A stretch of 38,004 nt of DNA from Clostridia bacterium (lineage in GTDB: Bacteria > Bacillota > Clostridia > Oscillospirales > Acutalibacteraceae), in the NCBI GenBank assembly GCA_017473435.1, contig JAFULG010000028.1:1-38004 (forward strand). Direction: 5' to 3'. Position 1 is the stretch's first letter, and the number at the start of each line of letters is the position of its first letter. The notes beneath the pieces were generated by a model, which ran no database searches, had not been told where the DNA came from, and saw nothing but the letters and a program-made list of their open reading frames with translations. A program made the translations under genes and the position numbers. This document shows, piece by piece, positions 1-9,189 of the stretch.

Positions 1-1274
1 CGGATTTAGGTGTAACATGTATTTATCTTAACCCTATATTTGAGTCCCAGAGTAATCACCGTTATGATACCTCGGATTACAGTGAAATCGATCCGCTGCT
101 CGGAACAGAAAAGGATTTTGAGAGGCTTTGCAAAAAAGCCGGGGAGTATGGTATTTCAATTATACTTGACGGCGTTTTCAGTCATACAGGTGATGACAGC
201 ATTTACTTTAATAAGTACGGCAGATATAAAAATCTCGGTGCTTTCCAGTCAAAGGAATCGGAATATTACGATTGGTATAAATTCATTGAATATCCAAATG
301 AATATCATTCATGGTGGGGTATAAGTATACTTCCCGAAATCAAAGAAGAGAGCCCATCATTTATCAAGTTTATTGCAGGTGAAAAAGGCATTGCCCAAAA
401 GTGGCTGAAGGCCGGTGCAAGAGGCTGGCGTCTTGATGTTGCCGATGAACTGCCTGATGTTTTTCTCGATGAGTTCAGAAAGGCTGTTAAAGCAGAAAAT
501 CCGGAGGCTCTTGTGCTTGGAGAAGTGTGGGAGGATGCATCAAATAAATTCAGCTACGGTGAAAGACGTCGTTATTTTGGCGGTAAACAGCTTGACAGCG
601 TAATGAATTATCCTTTTGCCGAGGCTATAATCAGCTTTCTGAGAAGCGGAAAGGTTGAAGGCTTTTCAGACAAAATACTTGCTATTCTCGAAAATTATCC
701 TAAGTGCTGTATAGATGTACTTATGAATCATATCGGCACTCACGATACAATGCGAGTTATAACCGCTCTTGCGGGAGAAAGCTGCGAGTACCGAGATAGA
801 CAGTGGCAAAGTGAACATTTCCTTTCAGAAAAGCAATATCAATTCGGTGTTAAGCTGTTGAAGCTTGCGTCCGTTATACAGTTTACTCTTCCCGGTGTGC
901 CTTGTATTTATTACGGAGATGAAGCCGGAATGGAAGGTTACAAGGATCCGTTCAACCGTAAGTTTTATCCTTGGGGAAATGAAAACCGTGAGCTTTTGGC
1001 ACATTATAAAAATCTTGGCAGATTGCGTAAAAATTGTCAATGTCTTAAGGACGGTGAATATCGTACTGTTTCTGAAATGCTTGGCTGTCTTGCTTATATC
1101 AGAAAGAGCAATATGGATGAAATTATGGTTATAGTTAACCGCAATGAGCATCCCATCGACTATTACCTGCCTTTTGAATGGCATAACTCAAGGGCTTTGT
1201 TCGGTTCGCATATGTGTGGTGACAAAGCTGTGATAAGCGGACTTGACGCAATAATACTTAAAAAGGAGAATTAA
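1..1274 (+). CDS. GH13 alpha-glycosidase (neopullulanase/alpha-amylase-like), 5' end cut by window
   Basis: The reading frame is open from base 3, so the gene starts upstream of the window. About 423 residues remain, and they hold the (beta/alpha)8 barrel of a GH13 alpha-glucan hydrolase. Visible motifs are LNPIFES and DGVFSHTG (conserved region I), GWRLDVADE with the nucleophile Asp at bases 435-437, GEVWED with the acid/base Glu at 522-524, and NHIGTHDT with the third catalytic Asp at 744-746. VPCIYYGDEAGMEG is typical of the neopullulanase/cyclomaltodextrinase group. The beta-sandwich after the barrel is short. No signal peptide can be judged. The family hydrolyses alpha-1,4 (and some alpha-1,6) linkages of maltodextrins; exact specificity is not visible. 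The stop is one base before prmA, so the two are probably co-transcribed. Confidence 0.93.
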   Translation, partial: DLGVTCIYLNPIFESQSNHRYDTSDYSEIDPLLGTEKDFERLCKKAGEYGISIILDGVFSHTGDDSIYFNKYGRYKNLGAFQSKESEYYDWYKFIEYPNEYHSWWGISILPEIKEESPSFIKFIAGEKGIAQKWLKAGARGWRLDVADELPDVFLDEFRKAVKAENPEALVLGEVWEDASNKFSYGERRRYFGGKQLDSVMNYPFAEAIISFLRSGKVEGFSDKILAILENYPKCCIDVLMNHIGTHDTMRVITALAGESCEYRDRQWQSEHFLSEKQYQFGVKLLKLASVIQFTLPGVPCIYYGDEAGMEGYKDPFNRKFYPWGNENRELLAHYKNLGRLRKNCQCLKDGEYRTVSEMLGCLAYIRKSNMDEIMVIVNRNEHPIDYYLPFEWHNSRALFGSHMCGDKAVISGLDAIILKKEN

Positions 1275-1275
1275 A

Positions 1276-2211
1276 ATGAGTGATTGGACAGAAGTGAAAA
1301 TCAGCGTTAATGCTGATGATGTTGATAAAGCAGGTGACATTGCTTCAATGGTAGTGCCTTACGGCATATATATTGAGGACTACCGTGAGCTTGAAAAAGA
1401 AGCCTGGGAAATTGCACATATTGATCTAATAGATGAGGAACTCCTCGAAAAAGACAGAACAAAAGCGATTGTACATGTATATATTTCACCTGAGGAAAAC
1501 CCTGCAGAGGCGGTTGCCTTTCTTCGTGAAAGATATTCCGCAGAAGGTATTGAAAATGAAATTGATCTTAATCAATGCAAAAATGAAGATTGGGAAAACA
1601 ACTGGAAACAGTATTTTCATCCCATTCCTGTCGGAGAAAAGCTTCTTATAAGACCTACCTGGGAGGACGAGTTTGAAGCAGGTGACAGAAAGGTGCTCAA
1701 CATTGAGCCCGGCTTGGCCTTTGGTACAGGCAGTCACGAAACAACTAGACTTTGCCTTGAAACCCTTGAAAAGCATATTCATGAAGGCACTGCTGTGCTT
1801 GATATCGGTTGTGGCAGCGGTATTCTTTCAATTGCATCTCTTCTTCTCGGAGCTGAAAAGGCTGTGGGTGTTGACATTGATGCACTTGCTGTTAAAACTG
1901 CGATTGAAAACGGTGAAGTCAACAATTTCAGGGAGCCTGAATACACAATTCTTCAGGGTAATCTTACTGATAAGGTTAACGGAAAGTTCGATGTTGTCGT
2001 TGCAAACATCGTTGCCGATGTTATTATCATGTTCTGTAAGGATGTAGCTTCCTTTATGAAGGATGATGCACTCTTCATCACTTCAGGTATAATTGATACA
2101 CGTGAGCAGGATGTTATTGATGCCTTTAACAAATACGGCTTTGAAATCAAGGCGCGCCACACAAAGGGCGGCTGGGTCTGCTTTGAATGTGTGAAGGGTG
2201 AAGGCAGATGA
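1276..2211 (+). CDS. prmA: Ribosomal protein L11 methyltransferase
   Basis: PrmA methylates ribosomal protein L11 using S-adenosylmethionine in the cytoplasm. The 311-residue protein has the usual length and order: an N-terminal L11-recognition domain (about 1-115) and a class I Rossmann methyltransferase. PGLAFGTGSHETT lies at about 145-157, the SAM-binding motif LDIGCGSG at 175-182, and VVANIVADV closes the active site. The start is fixed by AAAAGGAG just upstream. The gene follows the GH13 stop by one base and its end overlaps the YdcF-like gene by ATGA, so translation is probably coupled. In many Firmicutes prmA sits near dnaJ or rsmE; neither is present here. Confidence 0.95.
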   Translation: MSDWTEVKISVNADDVDKAGDIASMVVPYGIYIEDYRELEKEAWEIAHIDLIDEELLEKDRTKAIVHVYISPEENPAEAVAFLRERYSAEGIENEIDLNQCKNEDWENNWKQYFHPIPVGEKLLIRPTWEDEFEAGDRKVLNIEPGLAFGTGSHETTRLCLETLEKHIHEGTAVLDIGCGSGILSIASLLLGAEKAVGVDIDALAVKTAIENGEVNNFREPEYTILQGNLTDKVNGKFDVVVANIVADVIIMFCKDVASFMKDDALFITSGIIDTREQDVIDAFNKYGFEIKARHTKGGWVCFECVKGEGR

Positions 2212-2810
2212 AAAAGCTTAAACGCTTGCTGATTGAATTTGTTGCTTTGGCTGTGTTCGGCGTAGCCTGTGTTCTTGGGATAAACTATTATGTTATATTT
2301 TCGCAGAACCAGAGCATACTGACGGTTGATGAATCAACACAGCTTGATGATGCGGAGTATATACTTGTTCTCGGCTGCGGTGTGTTCGGTGACGAGCCCT
2401 CGGATATGCTTGAGGACCGCCTTTTGCGTGCCCTCGAGGTTGCGGAAAAGCTGCCTGAGGCAAAGCTTGTCCTTTCGGGAAACAACAGCGGAGAGGAGTA
2501 TAACGAGGTAGGTGTGATGAAAAGCTTTTGCATTGATAACGGCCTTGATGAAAGCAGAATCATAACCGACGATGATGGCTTCTCAACAGGCGAAAGTGTT
2601 ACCAATCTTGAAAACAATCAATCACCCGAAAAGGTCATAATTATTACGCAGAAATATCATTTGTACAGAGCAATGCATATAGCCTCGCAGTATGACATAG
2701 AGGCATACGGTGTTGCATCCAACCAACGAAGATATAAAATGCAGATTTATTATTCCTTGCGTGAGGTGTTGGCAAGGAATAAGGATTTCATAAAATATTT
2801 CTTTGTATGA
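2208..2810 (+). CDS. YdcF/SanA-like DUF218 membrane-anchored protein
   Basis: This 200-residue protein has one N-terminal transmembrane segment (about 9-30) and a DUF218 domain. Family hallmarks are ILVLGCGVFGD at the start of the domain, the central stretch AKLVLSGNNSG, ESVTNLENN, and the late VIIITQKYHLYRAMHIA. SanA, ElyC and YdcF of this family affect envelope integrity or vancomycin resistance in Gram-negatives; in Firmicutes the role is unclear. The likely topology is a cytoplasmic N-terminus with the domain outside. The ATG overlaps the prmA stop by four bases. A strong hairpin follows directly, ending the operon. Confidence 0.85.
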   Translation: MKKLKRLLIEFVALAVFGVACVLGINYYVIFSQNQSILTVDESTQLDDAEYILVLGCGVFGDEPSDMLEDRLLRALEVAEKLPEAKLVLSGNNSGEEYNEVGVMKSFCIDNGLDESRIITDDDGFSTGESVTNLENNQSPEKVIIITQKYHLYRAMHIASQYDIEAYGVASNQRRYKMQIYYSLREVLARNKDFIKYFFV

Positions 2811-2852
2811 AACTAACCGGGAAAGTATTTTACTTTCCCGGTTAGTTTCATA
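2811..2852. terminator. Bidirectional terminator hairpin
   Basis: A perfect 17-bp inverted repeat (2811-2827 and 2831-2847) with a 3-base loop lies between convergent genes. T-rich sequence follows on the plus strand. It probably terminates the ydcF-like operon and the minus-strand operon ending at 2866. Confidence 0.85.
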
Positions 2853-2865
2853 ATATCAGTGTTTA

Positions 2866-3198
2866 TTAAATGGACGCATTAAAAAATATGAAAACAATAG
2901 TGGCGAAACTTACAATCATAGCAACAAAGTGAAAAAGCGTTGATTTTTTCAGTGAAGAATTTCCTTCGCGATAACCTAATGAGGTAAGCTTAATTATGAA
3001 GGTAAGTATAGAAAAAATACCGTAAATGTGCCAAGTAAAGCCGTCAATAATAAATATGGGATTAAATAAAAACGAAATTGCATCATAAGGTATCGTGAGG
3101 GCGAGGATTGTAGCCGACAAATTCATAATACAGTAAATATATGTAATTATAGAACCGGTTGCAGCTATAGCGTTAAGTATTTTCTTTGTTTTATTCAT
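2866..3198 (-). CDS. Small integral membrane protein, unknown function
   Basis: I do not recognise a family. The start at 3198 (MNKTKKILN) is chosen because AAAGGTGG precedes it at good spacing; a longer open frame to 3312 would overlap the upstream hydrolase gene and has no better site. The product is 110 residues with about three hydrophobic segments (about 12-35, 52-70 and 88-108) and short charged loops. It is the last gene of the minus-strand run GH31, alpha/beta hydrolase, this gene. Nothing in the sequence gives a function. Confidence 0.7.
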   Translation of the reverse strand: MNKTKKILNAIAATGSIITYIYCIMNLSATILALTIPYDAISFLFNPIFIIDGFTWHIYGIFSILTFIIKLTSLGYREGNSSLKKSTLFHFVAMIVSFATIVFIFFNASI

Positions 3199-3268
3199 AA
3201 AAGCACCACCTTTCAGTTTTATTATATAAAAAATATCAAGCAACATTTTGTCGCGGCGAGTGGTTTCG

Positions 3269-4231
3269 TCAGCTCTCAAGAAAATCAAAAATCTTTTCCC
3301 ACACTTTTTCATCCTGTGCGGTCATCTTCCACCAGTCATAGGAAGCGACAAATTTTTTCTTCTGCTCGTCGGTTGAAAGCTCCTTTTTCTTCAGCTTTGC
3401 AGAAAGAGCCTTGAAAAAATCGTCTTTGTATACAACGGCAAACTCCGTGAAATTCGGGTTGTGGTTTTTTCCGTGCAGGAGCAGGAATTCAACATTTGGG
3501 TTACTTGCAAGCCCCTTTTGCATCACATCAAAATGCTTCCTTTTGTTCACGGTTTTGTCGTCTGCCGAATGTATAATCAGCACCTTTGTGTTGGTGTTTT
3601 TCAGGCTTTTAACCGTGTCAGTTTTTGAAAATACAGGGTTGTTCTTTTCTTCAATTGCGTAAAAATGCTCGTAAAGCTTTTTTATGCCGAAGAAAATCTG
3701 CTTGAGCATCTCGCTGACATTGACAAAGCCTGACATCGCAACAACATGGCTTATCTCAGGGTGAAGTGCAGGAATGTTCATGCTTGAAAAGCCGCCCCAG
3801 CTGTGACCTATAACGGAAATGTCAAAGCCCTTGAGAAAATCAACCTTTTTAAGAGCTTTTACGCAGCAGTCAAGGTCGTTGAGGCTTTGGGCGAAGCCAC
3901 GTGTATTTTCACCCTCGGATTCCATGCAGCCCGTGTGGTCGTAGGAAAAAACAAGATATCCCTTTTTGGCGAGGGTTTCAATCTCCCTGAAATATGAGCG
4001 GTGTCCTCCGCCCATACCGTGCTCAAAAATTATCAGCTTATTTGCAATGGGTTTGTCGTAGCTGTAAAAATAGCCCTGAAGCTTTTGTCCCGTGTTGCCT
4101 CTGAAGGCAAAGGGAATTTTTTTCATTCCGGGAAAATCCTTTTCCGAAAAGTAGTAAACTGTGCCGTAGTCCTTGAAACGGGTGAGCACCTGTTTATTAT
4201 ATATCTTCTCTATCTGATTTAACAATATCAT
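3269..4231 (-). CDS. Alpha/beta hydrolase (serine hydrolase, BAAT/DUF-type esterase-like)
   Basis: This cytoplasmic alpha/beta-hydrolase of 320 residues has no signal peptide. The oxyanion-hole region is EHGMGGG at about 70-76, and the nucleophile elbow is GHSWGG with Ser144. The acid is probably Asp224 or Asp225 in HSADDKTV, and the base His257 in HGKNHNP, giving a complete catalytic triad. The substrate cannot be read from the sequence; relatives are esterases, acyl hydrolases or peptidases. AAAGGA lies about 12 bases before the ATG. The gene lies 21 bases downstream of GH31 and is probably co-transcribed with it, which would suit removal of acyl decorations from sugars, but that is inference. 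Confidence 0.85.
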   Translation of the reverse strand: MILLNQIEKIYNKQVLTRFKDYGTVYYFSEKDFPGMKKIPFAFRGNTGQKLQGYFYSYDKPIANKLIIFEHGMGGGHRSYFREIETLAKKGYLVFSYDHTGCMESEGENTRGFAQSLNDLDCCVKALKKVDFLKGFDISVIGHSWGGFSSMNIPALHPEISHVVAMSGFVNVSEMLKQIFFGIKKLYEHFYAIEEKNNPVFSKTDTVKSLKNTNTKVLIIHSADDKTVNKRKHFDVMQKGLASNPNVEFLLLHGKNHNPNFTEFAVVYKDDFFKALSAKLKKKELSTDEQKKKFVASYDWWKMTAQDEKVWEKIFDFLES

Positions 4232-4252
4232 TTGTACTTATATCCTTTGGGT

Positions 4253-6661
4253 TTATTTCATATTGAGAATTTCGTTAATCGGACCTCTGAAGCACTCATC
4301 TACTGAGGGAAGCTTAAGATTCTTAAGAGTGGAAGAGAATTTTACAAGCTTCGTTGTAACGGGCAGCTGATATTTTGTCACAAGCTCGATAATTGCTTCC
4401 TTTTTATCTCTGTTTACGCGTATTTTTGTTTCGTTGAGAGCTATTTCAACCTTTGATTTAGGCGAAACGCCCTTGAGATATATTGTAACCTTTCCGTTAG
4501 ATTTGCTTATTTCAGCTTTTGCTTCTTTGCCGTTGAGCGTTACCGTGATTTCATCCGCATCGGTGATATCTTCGAAAACAAAGGTGTAATTACGTCTTTG
4601 CGGAAGAGAGCTGCAGTTGCCCTCAGCGGGTGTAACGGTGAAGGAAAGGTTGCGGTTTTCTTCCTTTACACTATACCTTGTAATTGCATAGTTGCCGTTC
4701 TTGTATTCATTGGTTTCACCGTCATCCTCGTAAAGGTTAAAGCTGTTATTACCGCGGTAAATTCGCAGAGTCATATCCTTAGGATTGAGACTACTGTTGT
4801 TTTTGTCGTCTGTTGCCATAGGAATAATTGCGCCTTCCTTGGCAAAGACGGGGATTGATTCAATTCCGCGGTACATTCTGAGCATCTGATTACCTTCGTA
4901 AACAGCACCGGTGTAAATATCTGTCCACCTTCCTTCGGGAAGCCAGACTTCAACAGAAGCGAGGTTTGTTTTTGGGTTAATCTTGCTTGTGATAGGTGCA
5001 ACCATAAGCTCCGAGCCGAAGAAGAATTGGTTTTTAACCTTGTAAGCCTCAGGAATCTCGGAATATTCATAGTACATAGGCTCGCAAAGGGCAAGACAAT
5101 CCTTATGTGTGCGGTAGTTCATTGAGTAGAGATAGGGGATAAGTGCGTGTCTTTCGCGAAGAGCCTTTGTTGCAAGAGCTTCTGCGGTGTAATTATGCTT
5201 CCAGGGCTCCTTGCCCATGAACTCGTTGCTTGTTGAGTGCAGACGCATAATGGGGGAATAAATACCGTACTGTACCCAGCGTGTGTAAAGCTCGTCATCC
5301 TTTGAGCCGCCCATATGACCGCCGATATCGTGGCTCCACCAGGTGTAGCCGATATTGGTTGCTGTTGAGGTGAAGTAGGGCTGGAAGTCAAGTGCCTCCC
5401 AACAGATTTTTGTGTCACCGGAAAATCCGAGGGGATAACGGTGTGATCCGACCTCAGCATAACGGGAAAGGATAAGCGGACGCTTTTTTCCGTCGGTGTT
5501 TGCGAGGGTGTGATAATGGTTGAGAGCCCAGAGGGGATCAAGATTCTTAAGCTTGGTGTTTTTGCCCTGTTGCCAATCAATCCACCAGAAGTCAACACCA
5601 TCATTTTCATAAGGCTTATGAAGTACGTTGAAATATGCATCGATATATTTCGGGTCGGATATATCAAATTCTATGCGCTTTTTAGTTGAGGGATCAACGC
5701 CCATTTTTTCACACATTTCTTCATACATATCCTCAAAGAATCGCACGCCCTGTGCAGGATGAAGGTTAACGGTTATCTTTAAATTCTGTTCGTGAAGCCA
5801 CTTGAGGAATCCCTTATAGTCGGGGAAAAGCTCAGTGTTCCAGCTGTAGCCGGTCCAACCGTCACCCTGGAAAATCCAATCTGTTCTGTTAGGCAAAAGT
5901 GTGGGCTTTCCGCCGCTTTTGCCGAAACGCTTTTTAACATCAACCCAATGCCAGTCCATATCAATTGTTGCAACGGTGATGGGGATTTCCTTTTCCACAA
6001 ACTTGTTCATAAGGTCGATATATTCCTGCTGAGTATAAGCCTTATAGCGGCTCCACCAGTTACCGAGACAGTATCTCGGAACAAGGGGGACCTCACCGCA
6101 AAGGGAGAAGAAATCCTTGAGGCATGCACGGTAATCGTGGTTGTAAGCAAAGTAGTATTCGTCCTTTTGGCTGCCCCTACGCTCGCTGAGTGTACCGTCG
6201 GGGTTGATTGTGAGGGAAAGCGAGTCATCAACAACGGCAACACCGTTTGTTGACATCAGACCTTCGCCGAGAGGAATTTCACCCTTGGTCTGGTCGAGGG
6301 TTCTGTATGTACCTTTAAGATTGCCTGATCTGAATTCTGTAAGGTTTTTCCCTCCCTTAAGAGAAATGCCGATCATTTTTTCATTTTTGGTGTCATAGCG
6401 GAAGATAGTTTTTGTTGTCATAATAATGACAATATCGCCATCCTCCATTGTTCTTATCTGCGGTTTGCAGAAGTTGCGATTAACAACGGTCTGTGTAGGT
6501 GAATCAATGAATTCTCTTTTAGGGTCAACCTCAACTCGGAGAAGTCTCTCTGTAAGCAGGGAAAGTCGAACATTATTTTTTCTTATAACAAGGCTTTCAT
6601 CGGTTTTGCTGTCGCATTTCCATGCGAAGGTATCGGTGAAATATTTGCTTGGCTTATTCAT
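4253..6661 (-). CDS. GH31 alpha-glycosidase
   Basis: Glycoside hydrolase family 31 enzyme of 802 residues, without signal peptide and so probably intracellular. The start at 6661 (MNKPSKYF) is preceded by GAAAGGAAG; the frame stays open to 6808 but that extension crosses the promoter region. The N-terminal beta-sandwich (about 1-190) is followed by the barrel, which contains ATIDMDWHW and the nucleophile Asp362 in WWIDWQQG. The likely acid/base is Asp416 in GFSGDTKICW. MRLHSTSNE and a proximal and distal C-terminal beta-sandwich follow. The family releases glucose or xylose from alpha-linked oligosaccharides. It is divergent from a GPH sugar transporter, which suggests uptake and cleavage of the same oligosaccharide. 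Confidence 0.93.
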   Translation of the reverse strand: MNKPSKYFTDTFAWKCDSKTDESLVIRKNNVRLSLLTERLLRVEVDPKREFIDSPTQTVVNRNFCKPQIRTMEDGDIVIIMTTKTIFRYDTKNEKMIGISLKGGKNLTEFRSGNLKGTYRTLDQTKGEIPLGEGLMSTNGVAVVDDSLSLTINPDGTLSERRGSQKDEYYFAYNHDYRACLKDFFSLCGEVPLVPRYCLGNWWSRYKAYTQQEYIDLMNKFVEKEIPITVATIDMDWHWVDVKKRFGKSGGKPTLLPNRTDWIFQGDGWTGYSWNTELFPDYKGFLKWLHEQNLKITVNLHPAQGVRFFEDMYEEMCEKMGVDPSTKKRIEFDISDPKYIDAYFNVLHKPYENDGVDFWWIDWQQGKNTKLKNLDPLWALNHYHTLANTDGKKRPLILSRYAEVGSHRYPLGFSGDTKICWEALDFQPYFTSTATNIGYTWWSHDIGGHMGGSKDDELYTRWVQYGIYSPIMRLHSTSNEFMGKEPWKHNYTAEALATKALRERHALIPYLYSMNYRTHKDCLALCEPMYYEYSEIPEAYKVKNQFFFGSELMVAPITSKINPKTNLASVEVWLPEGRWTDIYTGAVYEGNQMLRMYRGIESIPVFAKEGAIIPMATDDKNNSSLNPKDMTLRIYRGNNSFNLYEDDGETNEYKNGNYAITRYSVKEENRNLSFTVTPAEGNCSSLPQRRNYTFVFEDITDADEITVTLNGKEAKAEISKSNGKVTIYLKGVSPKSKVEIALNETKIRVNRDKKEAIIELVTKYQLPVTTKLVKFSSTLKNLKLPSVDECFRGPINEILNMK

Positions 6662-6869
6662 AGGATTCTGCTTCCTTTCATATTTACTCAAGTATATAAT
6701 ATACATTATTTTTGCGTAATTGCAATATGGTTTTTTACTTTTGTCAAAAAGCACAAAAAAGCAACAATTTTTTCTACTTATCAAAACGGTTAATAAAAGA
6801 GTAAACAATAGATTTTTTGTAATTTTTATGTTAAAATTACAGTTATGATTATAACCATGGAGGTTTAAT
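6662..6869. promoter_or_regulatory. Divergent control region between GH31 and GPH transporter
   Basis: 208 AT-rich bases separate two divergent sugar genes. A CG-centred, imperfectly palindromic stretch near 6781-6796 (CAAAACGGTTAA) resembles half of a LacI/CcpA-type operator, and GTTATGATTATAAC at 6842-6855 is a 5-bp inverted repeat. Both are weak on their own. No structured RNA is evident. Confidence 0.35.
6698..6725 (-). promoter_or_regulatory. Probable promoter of the GH31 operon
   Basis: On the minus strand TTGCAA (6720-6725) is separated by 16 bases from TATATT (6698-6703). These are acceptable -35 and -10 elements about 40 bases before the GH31 start. Confidence 0.5.
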
Positions 6870-8372
6870 ATGGAACAGAAAAAATATGTACCTAAAAAGG
6901 AACTGTCGGCGTTCTGCGTTGCAGGTATGGGTCAGGGTATGATTTATGCACTTATGTCAAGTTATATAAGTGACTATTACCTTAACGTGTTGCAGCTTAC
7001 ACCTATGTTTGTTTTGCTTCTTATGCTTCTTGCAAGAGTATGGGATGCAATCAATGACCCTATGATGGGTATGATTATTGACAGAAGCACCCTGAAAAGC
7101 GGTAAGATGAAGCCTTTTATCAAAGTTGCTATCATACCTATTGCAATTATGACGTTTTTAATGTATCTCAGTCCGAACCTCGGCAAAACCGAGCTTATGA
7201 TTTTTTCGGCTATTGTTTATGTCGGTTGGGGTATGATCTATACTGTAGGCGACGTTGCCTTCTGGGGCATTCCCAATGTTATTACACCTTCTTCTACAGA
7301 AAGAAGCTCAGTTATTTCTGTCAGTAAAATTTTCAACTCCATCGGTTCTGCCGTTCCTGAGGTGCTTTTCCTTGTTATCGGTCTTATAATTGCAGCCTGG
7401 GTTGAAAATTCTCCCGAAGCAATTGATCCTCTCACCGTACAGAAGAGAAAATATCTCCTTATGGCTATTGTGACTGTTGCACTCGGTAGTGTTCTTTACG
7501 CCTTTGTATTCAAGGTAAAGGAAAGAGTCAAGATGCCTGTTCGTAAGCGTGAGCCCGGTGAACCCTCACAGCTCAGCAGAGTGTTCAAGTGCAAGCCTCT
7601 TTTTCTTGTTCTTCTTATGGGTGTGCTTTCAAGCGGAAGATATATGGTTTCAGCAGCTGCAATCCATGTTGCAAGATATTCCTTCTATATCGGACCTGAC
7701 CTTGCAACTCTTGCAACAGAGGCCGAAAGAATTGCTGCAGTTGAAGCAAGTATTTCAACCGTTAAAACCGTATTCCAGATCAGCTCAATTATCGGTCTTT
7801 TCGGTGCGACGCTGTTTATGCCTAAGCTTATGAAGAAAATTGACTTCAAGAAGCTTGTTATTGTAAGCTGTCTTGCAGGCTTTGCCGCAAGTATTGTTAC
7901 AACTGTTGTCGGTTGGTTCACAATGAATCTTTACATCTGCATTCCTTTCATTATCATTTCCTGTATTCCTCTCGGTGTTATCAACACAGTATGCTTTGCA
8001 ATGATTTGTGACTGCCTTGACTATATGGAGCTTAAAACCGGCTTCAGAGATAACGCTCTCGGTGCCGCTTGTCAGGGCTTCATCAATAAGATCGGCAATG
8101 CCTTTGCTACCTCAGGCATAGTTGTTATGTACATGGTAATCGGCCTTAAGCCTGAGCAGATGCTTTCTTCAACGGCTGTTGTTGCTGCAACCGAGATGCC
8201 TGATAACCTTCGCTTTGCGATGTTTACTCTTGTTTCAATTGTTCCCGGTATCAGTATGCTTCTTTGTGCAATTCCCATGTTCTTCTATAATCTTACAAAT
8301 GATAAGAAGGCAAAGATCGCTGAGGAGCTTGCAGTTAAGAGAGCAGAGCGCGGTATCAGCATTGAAGCTTAA
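6870..8372 (+). CDS. GPH-family sugar:cation symporter (MFS, MelB-like)
   Basis: A 500-residue polytopic transporter with about 12 hydrophobic segments. The family signature is ARVWDAINDPMMG after the second helix, with Asp residues at the place used for cation coupling in MelB. Further support comes from YVGWGMIYTVGDVAFWGIP and CDCLDYMELKTGFRDNALG, both typical of glycoside-pentoside-hexuronide symporters. It probably imports an oligosaccharide or glycoside with Na+ or H+. ATGGAGG lies 9 bases before the ATG. Divergent GH31 and the downstream YhhN-like gene form its context. A paralogue lies at 17403-18815. Confidence 0.92.
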   Translation: MEQKKYVPKKELSAFCVAGMGQGMIYALMSSYISDYYLNVLQLTPMFVLLLMLLARVWDAINDPMMGMIIDRSTLKSGKMKPFIKVAIIPIAIMTFLMYLSPNLGKTELMIFSAIVYVGWGMIYTVGDVAFWGIPNVITPSSTERSSVISVSKIFNSIGSAVPEVLFLVIGLIIAAWVENSPEAIDPLTVQKRKYLLMAIVTVALGSVLYAFVFKVKERVKMPVRKREPGEPSQLSRVFKCKPLFLVLLMGVLSSGRYMVSAAAIHVARYSFYIGPDLATLATEAERIAAVEASISTVKTVFQISSIIGLFGATLFMPKLMKKIDFKKLVIVSCLAGFAASIVTTVVGWFTMNLYICIPFIIISCIPLGVINTVCFAMICDCLDYMELKTGFRDNALGAACQGFINKIGNAFATSGIVVMYMVIGLKPEQMLSSTAVVAATEMPDNLRFAMFTLVSIVPGISMLLCAIPMFFYNLTNDKKAKIAEELAVKRAERGISIEA

Positions 8373-8400
8373 GTGCTTATAAAAATCGGAGGTTAAAATT

Positions 8401-9117
8401 ATGACTACATATTTATCATTCGGCATAGGAATGTGCTTCCTTATTGCATTTATGGTTATGTGCAATAAAAAAAGAAGTGTTCTCGGTGTTTACATCAAGA
8501 ATCTTACAAGTATTTTCTTCATCCTTACAGCAGTTACGGGCGCTTTCAATAATACTGATATGCCCGATGTATGGAAGTATGTACTTCCCATTGTTGTCGG
8601 CCAGGTGTTCGGCCTTATGGGTGACATCTACCTTGACCAGAAGTGGCTTTATCCCCAGCACAATGACCAGTATCTCAACATGGGCTTCATCTCCTTCGGT
8701 ATCGGTCACTTCTTCTATATGGGTGCAATGTACACGCACGCAAAATTCAGCGTCAAGGATATGCTCGTACCTCTTGCAATCGGTGCTGTTGTAACAATTG
8801 TCAACCTTGCACTTGAAAAGCCCACAAAGCAGAAGTACGGCAAGTTCTTTGCCATTGTTACAGTTTACTGTATGATTCTCGGCACAATGCTCGGCACAGC
8901 CTTCTGGGCATATATCAAAACAAAGCAGGTTTCTTACCTTGTTTACACAATCGGTGCGGCTCTCTTCCTTCTTTCCGATATTATCCTTTCACCGATGTAC
9001 TTTGCGATTGAAGACGACAGAACCACACCGCTCAACTTTGTGCTTAACCATACAACCTATTATGTAGGTCAGTACCTTATCGCACTTACACCCTTACTGC
9101 TTGTAGCAACAGCATAA
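8401..9117 (+). CDS. YhhN/TMEM86-family membrane protein
   Basis: A 238-residue integral membrane protein with about eight hydrophobic segments. It matches the YhhN (lysoplasmalogenase) pattern: LMGDIYLDQ, then GFISFGIGHFFYMGA, then GAALFLLSDIIL, and a late HTTYYVGQYLIAL. The conserved Asp residues in GD and SD correspond to the proposed catalytic acids. Animal TMEM86B hydrolyses lysoplasmalogens, and plasmalogen lipids occur in anaerobic clostridia, so the activity is plausible, but bacterial function is largely inferred. It lies 28 bases after the transporter with GGAGG before its ATG, so the two are probably one transcript. Confidence 0.8.
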   Translation: MTTYLSFGIGMCFLIAFMVMCNKKRSVLGVYIKNLTSIFFILTAVTGAFNNTDMPDVWKYVLPIVVGQVFGLMGDIYLDQKWLYPQHNDQYLNMGFISFGIGHFFYMGAMYTHAKFSVKDMLVPLAIGAVVTIVNLALEKPTKQKYGKFFAIVTVYCMILGTMLGTAFWAYIKTKQVSYLVYTIGAALFLLSDIILSPMYFAIEDDRTTPLNFVLNHTTYYVGQYLIALTPLLLVATA

Positions 9118-9130
9118 ATCAAATAAAACA

Positions 9131-9163
9131 AAGCGCCTTCGGTTTTGAGTTGAAGGCACTTTT
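9131..9163 (+). terminator. Probable intrinsic terminator
   Basis: An 8-bp imperfect stem (GCGCCTTC at 9133-9140 with GAAGGCAC at 9152-9159) is flanked by A-rich and T-rich sequence after the YhhN gene. One pair is mismatched. Confidence 0.55.
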
Positions 9164-9189
9164 AAAGCATTCTGAAAGAAGTGTTAATT

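Noticed and set aside
825-1184. Long antisense open frames over GH13, ilvC, guaA and other genes
   Set aside because: They mirror the strong genes on the other strand and lack ribosome sites and protein-like composition.
6662-6808. N-terminal extension of the GH31 protein
   Set aside because: The frame is open but crosses the promoter region; a good ribosome site supports the start at 6661.
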